A stretch of 64,000 nucleotides of DNA from Mesorhabditis belari (taxonomy: Eukaryota; Nematoda; Chromadorea; Rhabditida; Rhabditidae), in NCBI GenBank assembly GCA_958450365.1, contig CAUEEP010000742.1, positions 2,462,501 to 2,526,500 of the forward strand. The letters are read 5' to 3'. Under the pieces are notes generated by a model that saw nothing but the letters and a program-made list of their open reading frames with translations, searched no databases and had not been told where the DNA came from. Shown here in pieces: positions 56,278-64,000 of this stretch (within the stretch, counting starts at the first letter, position 1; each line of letters begins with the position of its first letter). Both the position numbers and the translations under genes were made by a program.

Positions 56278-59200
56278 ATGGGCGGCTTCCAATCGCAACA
56301 ATCCGATCGTGAGTGTTTGGCAAAGCTGGTTAAACTTAAAAAAAAAAAAAACGGAATTTGGAGTATACTATAGTTCTATCTTGATTGGAAGCAGTACTGT
56401 ACCAGGGTGGTTTGATTTTACTGTTCTCCTAACCTGGAAAAGGATTTACTGATGGTCTGAAGTCAAGTCAGTCCCGAAGTGAAGCTAAGCTCAGATCGAC
56501 TTTTGTGCCAGAGCCATTCTTTTGCTTAATTTTAGCGGAGAATGAGGCCGGTTTTGGGCGTCGTCAAGAAGATCGTTTAATGTACAAATTGGTGGATATG
56601 CACGGTGGAGGGGAGCTGATCGCGTGGATGAGGTGGGCGGGAATGGTTAGAATGAAAGTAATTATCTTATTTTAGATACGCTGGTCGTTACGGGGATTAC
56701 TCGATGGTTGAGGGGTATTTCGATTCAAAAGTGAGTGATTACGGAGCTTTATTTAAAAAACTACCGTCACATCTTTCTAAGCTCCCAATTACCGTAACTG
56801 TTTACGGTAACGAATGCCGTAAATACTGTAATAGTACCCCACTCCCATAATGACGGTGCGGAGTGTTGGGTAGTCTAGCTTTGAACGAGTTTTTCTCGAC
56901 ACTGGTTTATGCTACAATGCTCGCTTTGGTATCAAAAAATAGCCCTGAATTTCAGCTATTTTTTGATACCAAAGATGCATTTTTTGAAAGTACGGGCGCT
57001 TTGAAAAAAATGAAATACTAAAAAACTTTTGCGACTACGCGACTGTACGAGGGCGGTGGGGTACTATTACAGTATTTACGGTAGGAATTTGATTGCGGGT
57101 TACGGTCAAGCTTTAGAGCGTTTACCGTAAATACTTTTATAGAAGCCTCCATAAAGGACGTCGCGTAGTCGTAGTTTGCACTTAAAGAAGCGCTTATATC
57201 TCGACATCAGTACGTTTGTTTTTGCGCGCTTGGGTATCAAATTAAAGTAGAGAGGATGGGGTTTTTTTTGAGATATAACACATATTTTTAGCATTAACTA
57301 GCGCTTAGAAAAGAATCATTGAAAAGTGGCAAAAAAAAAAGCCGAAAAGCCGATTTTATCATTTTTAAAGAAAAGTTCAGGTTAGCGAGAGCATGTACAA
57401 CCAGGGAAAGGGGAAGATCATGTCGATAAACGAGTTGGTCAAAATACGAAATCAGGTAAGACTGTTTATTTTATAATTTCAAACAAAATGTTTTCTAGGA
57501 ACGAAACGACTATTGGCAACGCCTTTTAGCGAAACGACAAAACGGAAAAACGGCACCGAATCTTCTCGATCATTTCAATCAAGAGGGAAATAATACGGGT
57601 GATGTGCAAAAAGGTTTTTAAAAAGCTTTAAACCCTCATAAAAAGTGATCTTGATTTTAAGCGCTGAAACTTTTGGATGGTGGCGGAAAGAAAGGGAAAA
57701 ACGAGTCAAAGTACCGGGATGTTGTGTGGAAATTCGAGGAAAGGGGTGAGCGTAAAGATTTTTCAGAAATTCTCTACACTTTCTCACTTTACTTTGATCA
57801 ATTTTATGGTTCTTTTTGCCTAATCACTGTTATCAGTCTAGTTTAAAGACTTTAACATCCACCAACCTCTATCAATATCATTTTAGGCAGTATGGGTGAG
57901 ACTCTAATGGGCGTCGCTCTACTCACCACCACTCCCGCTCATCACTCGCTCGTCGTGCGTCTAGCCAACGAGTTCCCGAAACTCGTCAACGACTATTGTA
58001 TCTCGGAAGATTATTACGGTAATTAAAATATTAAATATCATGATTTGATTTCTTTTTTCAGGAATGTCCCCACTCCATCAAGCGATCATCAACGAAGACT
58101 GTCACATGGCGCACATTTTACTCAAGAAAGGAGCCAATGTGCATACTAGGTTTGAATAAAGAAACGATTTATTTCAACATTTTTTTTTTGAAGATGTTAT
58201 GGAGCATTTTTCTGTGCTGAGGATCAGCGGAGCCATCGCGGAGACATCCCCGACGAGGAGTCGGTTCAATTGCCCATTCGAACCAATTACACTGGGTAGG
58301 TTTGATTAGATTGATGGAAAAGAAATCGAGATTTACAGTCGAATGTACTTTGGTGAGTACCCATTGTCGTTTGCAGCCTGTATGAATGAGGAGGATTGCT
58401 TTCGATTGTTGATCGCTTACAAGGTTTATAAGCTTTATTTTTCGAGTGTACTTTCTGCTCCTTAGAAATTCGAAAACACACTTCATATCTAGTGCCTCAA
58501 AATTTCTAGCAACGATTACAGCTTGAATTACATAATGTTGTTTTAGGCCAATCCGAACAATCAGGATTGCAATGGGAACACCGTACTTCACATGTGCGTC
58601 ATTCACGAGAATCTGGTGAGATTTTATCATGAGAAAAAGTCAAAATACTTCATTTAGTTTTTTAAATTTCATTTATTCAATTCCTTGATTCTTTCTCTAG
58701 AAAATGTTACGTCTTGCCGTCGACAAGGGAGCGAAACTCTCGATCGTCAATCGACAACAACTCTCCCCATTGACACTTGCAGCAAAGCTAGCGAAACGCG
58801 AGATGTTTGTCGAGATTTTGGGCATGGAAGCCGATGTCATTTGGTCGTATGCCGATGCATCACAGGTATTACATTCAAAAGAATAAAAATACTCTAAACT
58901 CTTTCTTTCTAGACCGCCTACCCGTTAGCCAAAATCGACACGATCAATGAAGAAAACGGGGAACTCAATGAGCAAAGCGCGCTCTCTTTGATCGTTTATG
59001 GGGTCAGCTACCATTTATTAAAGATAAATTCAACAATGATCACTTGCAATACTTTTTCCAGGGGTCAACAGAGCACTTGGAGCTGCTCGACGGCCTCTTG
59101 GAAAGCATTATCGAAAGCAAATGGGCGGCTTATGGAAGGAAGAGGTTATTTGGAATAAATTTCCATACTAAAATCAAGCTTTTCTTTGATTTTTCAAAAA

Positions 59201-62200
59201 ACAACAAAACTATTTGCGTTCGGGGGGAATCGAACCCCCGTCGAATGCTTGGAAGGCATCCATGCTAACCATTACACCACGAACGCACATCACCGTCTCT
59301 ACAAGAAGCCCCCTAAAGACTCTCCCCTCGAATTTCCAGATGGATCATCTCGTTCTTGAGCTTTGTTGTTTACTATATTTTCTTCGTTGTTGCTTTCATT
59401 TTACGGCCCATCAGCATGACCACAGAGGTGAGAAAATCTATGAAAAAAAATTAAATGAGTCAATACAGAAAAGATATTTAGTTAACAGTAAATAAACCTC
59501 ATTTTTAATCCCTTTTCCAGGCAATCACCAAACACAACATCTGCGAGTCGGGCTTGCCGAGTCAAAACACATCGTGGTGGACGAAACTCGATCCGGACGA
59601 TAATTGGAATGAGAAATTCGATGAACTCGGCTTTGTGGTCGCTTTCAATGAAGGATGTCCGATCACGTTTCCTGGTGACAAATCGTGGTGTCATTTACGG
59701 GATTACAATAAAATGAGCTCGCGATATTTTGGATCCGGATGGGTGAGTGAGAAAGACAAGCAAATAGAGACAATAGAGTTGCTGCAACAAGTTTGTTTAC
59801 GATTTTTGAAGCACAGCAAAGTACGCTCAACTAACTTTGCCTAGGCTCGACTCGGCTGTGAGGCTGTCGTTGTCGTTTGTGTCATCGCGCAAATCACCAT
59901 GGATCTCATCGACATTCGCCGAATTGGACGACAAAAATGGATGGCACTTTTGGTAAACTGGCTTTATAAATCAATACTAACCAATCCACTTTTATAAGAG
60001 AGATGTGAGTCTGTCTGTTTGTCCGTCTGTTTGTCCGTCTGTCTGTCCGTCTGTCTGTTTGTCCGTCTGTTCAGCCCATATCTCACCAACGGTAGCTTGA
60101 ACCCGATTAAAAATTTGGCATCAAACAATCAACTTTTTATTATCTTTAATATGGTTCATTTATTTCTTAATCCCTTCAGCCGTTTTTCTTGAAATTCAGA
60201 ATTGTGACGTTTTGCGGTAGTTTTTCTTCAACACCCTGTATCTCTTTCCAGGAATAAGATTAAGAAAAGCTTTTTTTCGCAAAAAAGCCTAGTCTCTAGT
60301 TTAAAAAATAATTACATTTTTGAATTTTAAAAATCAAAAAAACTGAGCGCGAATCGAAGAAAAAAATGCTCTGTCGGGGTGGCCCCGAGTGATCTGAGGC
60401 GTCGGCTACCAATCGAGCGTTCGGAGACGGACATTTTTTTAAAAAAAGAGTTTCCATCATTTTAAAATTGTTATCATATCAGAGGTCGGGGCGTTGGCTA
60501 ATCAAAGCCAACCTTAGATTAGCCAACGCCTAATGGCTTTGATTTATGTTTAAGAGATTCAAGTTAGGTAAAACCGCTGCTCAATTTCAGATTTTAGAAA
60601 TCTTTCCCCGCCAAAATCATCTACAAGTTCTCCTTTCTGCTCATCCTGCTCGTGATCCCGGTGCGGTAGGTGTTTGAGTGTACTTTATGCTTTTAAAGCC
60701 GACCAAATACACACCCATCTGGCAGATTCGATTCTATTTTTGATCTACGTTAGACTAAATTGCATAATAAGCCAGAAAAGGTGTGTTTATGAGAGCATAA
60801 AGTACCCAGAGAACATTTCAGTACTCTGTGTTTTGTTGGTCCGGCAATGCTCGAGATCGACAACTACTTGTCGATCATCTCCGTTCTCTTCACCACTGTG
60901 CATTTTCTGTTTTATTGTCGGTGAGTGGAGTCGAGTTGCTTGAAATCCTCATTCACTTATTTCAGTGCCATCAAATTCATCGGTCCATTCGTCTTGATGA
61001 TCTACACAATCATCAGGACGGACATCTTGCGTTTCGTCACCATTTACGTGATTTTCCTCTTCGGTTTCTCACAAGGTAAGTGTGCAATGATCACGTCACA
61101 AAAGCAAACCTAAAATTCAACTCTAATATCAATAATGATCAACTGTAAAGCTTTTGAAAACCCTTTACCCATTTTCATTTCATTTTCAGCTTTCTACATC
61201 ACATTCAACTCGTGCGAGAAGTACAAGAATCAACTGATCGCATCTGGCGCCTCAGAGAATGAGTCGGATTGGGTCGATCAAGATGGACGGTGAGAATTGT
61301 TCGTCTTGATCGAGCTAGAACTAGAATTCAGTCTTCACATGGGAATCGCCGATTTCGACAATATCCTCGCCTCACCCCAGGAGTCTTTTATTCGAACGTT
61401 CATCATGACAATCGGTGAATTCATGAGTCTCTATCGTGAGCTTGCCACTTGTCAAGATCCAGTGATGACCGTGATGGGAAAGGTTTATGAGTAAAGCTGC
61501 TAAAAATTTCTAAATCTCATTTTTCTAGCTGTGTTTCATCGTTTTCGAGTTGCTCGTCTTCGTACTTCTCTTCAATTTGCTCATCGCTTGCCTCACGCGC
61601 ACCTACGAGACGATTTTCAACACGAGAAAAGAGTACAAGAGACAGGTAAATAGGCATAGCCTACACTGTAAAGGTCTATTAAGTAGTAGGCTTTTAGCTT
61701 GATTGCTCATTATCATTATCATTAAGTGGGCTCAAGTAATCCTCTCGCTGGAGATGTCCCTTTCACCGCAGGAACGTCTCATTCACCTCCTCAAATACTC
61801 ACGTCCCATCGGCACAAACAAACAACGACGCAGCTATGTAATCAACAAAAAGCTAAATGTTGGAAGAAACGTTTAAAATTGTGATAAGCCATATTAGGAA
61901 GACAACATGGAGAGCTACGAGAAGCGGGCACAAGACGAAAAGTCCAAGTCGATCGCTGAAGAAAAACGCTTTTTACAGAAGAGGAAACTCAAGGTGAGCG
62001 AGGGCATTGTGTTAAGCTCGTATTAGCCAGGCTAGCTCGAGGATTTCCGTTTACAAATAAGCTAAAAAGACCGCTTTCTAGTTGTCTAATGCTAATAAAT
62101 AGGTTTTTAATTTTCAAGATCTAACAGATTGATCGATTTTTGCAGGACCTCGAGCTACGAGAGGGTCTCCGCCCGTTAACAGCTCTTATCCGCCCTGTGA

Positions 62201-62313
62201 CCTCATACCTTTCGGGTTTGGGTCGACCGAAAACGAAAGCGGTGAAATCACACGAGAACCCGATGATCACTGTCTATGCAAAGAGGGCAATAAATAGGAC
62301 GAATAATAAATGA
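56278..62313 (+). CDS. TRPV-family cation channel (OSM-9/OCR type)
   Basis: A sensory, calcium-permeable channel. About 25 exons; start [11 protein letters not shown] at ATG 56278. The N-terminal half carries ankyrin repeats ([78 protein letters not shown]). The membrane part begins [20 protein letters not shown] (S1), then a long S1-S2 loop, [20 protein letters not shown] (S2), [14 protein letters not shown] (S3), [19 protein letters not shown] (S4), [17 protein letters not shown] (S5), the pore loop near [16 protein letters not shown], and S6 [24 protein letters not shown] stands where vertebrate TRPVs have TIGMGD, as I recall for the nematode OCR group. The TRP-box region is followed by a basic coiled tail ([12 protein letters not shown] 62311-62313). 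Introns contain an antisense tRNA-Gly and a MITE. The exact paralogue is undecided. Confidence 0.9.
56817..57081 (-). mobile_element. MITE with CCGTAAATACTGTAATAG termini, copy 2
   Basis: Inverted-orientation copy of 48231-48516 in a TRPV intron. Both ends (CCGTAAATACTGTAATAGTA / TACTATTACAGTATTTACGG) and the central hairpin with GGTATCAAAAAATAG are preserved. A further partial end (TACCGTAAATACTTTTATAG plus GTCGCGTAGTCGTAG) starts at 57122, so a second, truncated relative lies next to it. Confidence 0.9.
59216..59286 (-). tRNA. tRNA-Gly (anticodon TCC)
   Basis: A complete 71-nt cloverleaf on the minus strand: acceptor GCGTTCG with CGAACGC (7 of 7 pairs), D arm within GTGTAATGGTTAGCAT, anticodon stem GATGC/GCATT with loop CTTCCAA (anticodon TCC), and T arm GGGGG-TTCGAATCCCCC. 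A and B boxes match consensus. It sits antisense in an intron of the TRPV gene between the exon ending AAYGRKR and the S1 exon. A TGTTTTGTTTTTTG run follows the 3' end on the minus strand. Confidence 0.95.
60003..60073. repeat. GTCTGTTTGTCC/GTCTGTCC minisatellite in a TRPV intron
   Basis: Repeats of 4-bp and 8-bp sub-units (GTCTGTCC, GTTTGTCC) about 65 bp after the exon ending RQKWMAL. Confidence 0.85.
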
Positions 62314-62427
62314 ATCGGAGCGGTAAACGGGCTTTTTGAATTAAAAATGACTTTTACTAACCAGTTTTTAGCTAGCCTTATTGAGCCTGTGTGGCCGTTT
62401 TAAACAGTTTTTGTAAATATCGTACAC

Positions 62428-62433
62428 AATAAA
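62428..62433 (+). terminator. Polyadenylation signal of the TRPV gene
   Basis: AATAAA 115 bases past the TRPV stop codon, the first such signal in the 3' region, followed by T-rich sequence. Confidence 0.6.
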
Positions 62434-62557
62434 TGTGTCTTGAATGTATTTTCATCATTTAACACTGAAACTTTAGATCTAAATATTGGCTTTATCAAAT
62501 ACCCGTAAAATGAATAACAATGAAGAGTAACAAAATGAAGATATACACAAAAATCTT

Positions 62558-62659
62558 TCACCACATATCCTCCAAATCGATCGGTTTCATTTCTTTCTTC
62601 TTGAAAACTGCGAAATCCTTCTCCGAGAAGACCGACTTGTCCTTTGGCGTTGTTCGTTT
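62558..62659 (-). CDS. Last exon of a minus-strand gene, product uncertain
   Basis: After a TTTTCAG acceptor (just right of 62659 on the plus strand) the minus strand reads KRTTPKDKSVFSEKDFAVFK and KKEMKPIDLEDMW, then TGA 62558-62560. The SVFSEKDFAVFKKK motif resembles the C-terminal end of AROS/RPS19-binding-protein-1-type nucleolar proteins, but only by pattern. The upstream exon is not certain: a possible start, MEEE at 62884 after TTTTTAG, would need a weak GAG|GTCAAT donor and would give a protein of only about 37 residues. The gene may extend beyond the window. Confidence 0.45.
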   Translation of the reverse strand, partial: KRTTPKDKSVFSEKDFAVFKKKEMKPIDLEDMW

Positions 62660-64000
62660 CTGAAAAGAAAAAAACTTAAAGGAAATTTTGGTAAGCAAAT
62701 ACATAGTTTATTTGCAGCTTTTGGTAAGATAGTTTATTTAGTCTTTTCAGCTTTCTTGACTCATTAGACATTTTTTTCATTAGTAAACTCTTTCCCTTGC
62801 AAGCTACCTTTATTTCAAAGGTTTCAAATAAAATCACTTAGCCTAAATTTATATCCAATCTTGTTCATTGACCTCTTCTTCCATCTAAAAATATCACCCG
62901 AAAAATAATTTGTTCTTTCAAGTGTGGGGAAAGGCCGACAAGTTGTTTTGCTATTTTCTCAGTTTCTATGGGTGACGTCGTGGAATTCGTAGCGCTTCTA
63001 CGAACAAACCAATAAAAATCTCAGAAAACAATCTCAAAGCTCAAAGTCAATAAATCTCGCCAACATGTTATTTTTATTTTCAAAGATGACCATTGACCAT
63101 AAATTAGCTTACCCAAAGCAATATCCAGCTTGCGTTAGAAACACCTTATGCAAATAGAAAAATATCCGAATTAATCCCAAAACTCTAAAGTTATCTAAAA
63201 CCAGGTAATTGTTGCATTCACCAAGCTGAAAAAAAGTAAGTTCAATTATGGACCTCCTACTTGACTTTTTGAGTTGTCAAGAACTCCAAAGAAACTCTGA
63301 AATGCCAAATTTGCAGCCCGGAAGTGCGTCACAACAATGCGTTTGTGCAGATGTGTGAAAAAACGCATAACCTAGTGAAAAGAAGTTGCCTAATTTGGAG
63401 CACGCCTCTTCATTTTTCTCTCTCTTTTATCTGTGGTGGGTCATTTTTTGGGTCCAAAAAGGTACAGCGTCCGGCTGCGAGCGGCTTCACGGGAAATTGG
63501 AGTGGGTTTCCGTGCAAATTGCAAACGAATGGAGCTAAATGGTTTTGCAAAAGTTTTCGGTGCAATCGCTTTAGATTTATCGCAAAAATTAACCGAAAAA
63601 CAAAAACTTGTTCTCATTTTGGCTAAGTGAGCTAAGACGGAGGTTCTTGTGTTCCCCACTCACCCTATTTTTAAAAGAGAAAGCGGATCACTTAACCCTA
63701 CTTGACAACAAACAAGTCCACCCTCTCTATCTAAATTGAAATCGCACTTTTCGTCTCAAAGCGAGCTGGGAGACAAATCATTCCCCGTAACTAAAGAATT
63801 TGTTCCAAAAACATGGTTTAAAGTTTCTTTTAGAAAAAGTTTACAGATTCCTTAAATTTTTCGATTCACCTAGGTGTCAAGCCAAAAAGTGTGCCTTTTT
63901 GCAAGTTTCCTCTCATCGACGACCCGGGTCGGGGGCAAAAACGCGTAAATTTATGTCACCCGAGTGCGCAGGTGGAGGTAATCGACCGGTGTCGAAGAAT
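62660..64000. other. Right-end region, no further exon supported
   Basis: About 1.3 kb. Open frames at 63324-63659 on both strands are somewhat GC-richer than the surroundings but lack splice context and any family match. Upstream exons or the promoter of the gene ending at 62558 may lie here. The last 100 bases are GC-rich (GACCCGGGTCGGGGGC), unlike most of the window. Confidence 0.4.

Noticed and set aside
60369..60425. Leu/Ser-tRNA-like 5' half in a TRPV intron (GGTGGCCCCGAGTGATCTGA)
   Set aside because: No T arm or acceptor partner follows, so at most a truncated pseudogene.
63324..63659. Overlapping frames on both strands at the right end
   Set aside because: Mirror frames of the same DNA with no splice sites or similarity; cannot be supported as coding.

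Overview
The window is nuclear DNA from a nematode, most likely a free-living rhabditid. Genes are split by many short introns with TTTTCAG or TTTTAG acceptors. Several start codons lie directly after such an acceptor with no upstream coding exon, which suits spliced-leader trans-splicing. The products are nematode orthologues, including HSF-1, a DMSR-like peptide receptor, an OSM-9/OCR-type TRPV channel and a CPG4-like secreted protein. A degenerate array of GCCTAA (TTAGGC) units, the nematode telomere repeat, is also present. Intergenic DNA is AT-rich and full of simple repeats, foldback elements and decayed transposons. I could not identify the species.

Layout: 1-8.7 kb is repeat-rich with no supported gene. 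A decayed Tc1-like transposase remnant lies at 8.75-9.1 kb. From 9.5 to 24.9 kb all genes are on the minus strand: a carnitine palmitoyltransferase (9497-13945), a Ly-6/three-finger-like secreted protein (15878-16634), the complex I 75-kDa subunit NDUFS1/NUO-5 (17237-20571), the Golgi RING protein ZFPL1 (21030-22517) and an intronless heat-shock factor (23395-24894). The plus strand then carries protein phosphatase 5 (25235-27559), divergent from hsf-1 across about 340 bp, and a cysteine-rich secreted or anchored protein (28514-30395).

From 30.4 to 49.5 kb there is a gene desert with structure: an internally deleted mariner element, an interstitial telomere-like array, two foldback elements, a tRNA-like sequence with an odd fold, a decayed Tc1-like element, the tail of a LINE reverse transcriptase between about 58-bp direct repeats, and a MITE. 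Genes resume with a DMSR-like GPCR (49501-51669, +), a galactose mutarotase (52109-53981, -) and a TRPV channel (56278-62313, +). One TRPV intron holds an antisense tRNA-Gly(TCC) and another holds a second copy of the MITE. The last exon of a further minus-strand gene ends at 62558.

Functional links: hsf-1 and pph-5 share an upstream region and both act with HSP90, so co-regulation is plausible. The other neighbours show no evident operon or shared pathway. The points most worth checking are the hsf-1/pph-5 pair and intronless hsf-1, a one-base frameshift in pph-5, a four-copy repeat whose core reads FFVREHNRSPSGKP, the transposase-domain-only mariner, the LINE insertion with a very long target duplication, the telomere-like arrays, and the tRNA-like sequence at 36.2 kb. 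I did not see one clear-cut new multi-gene system.
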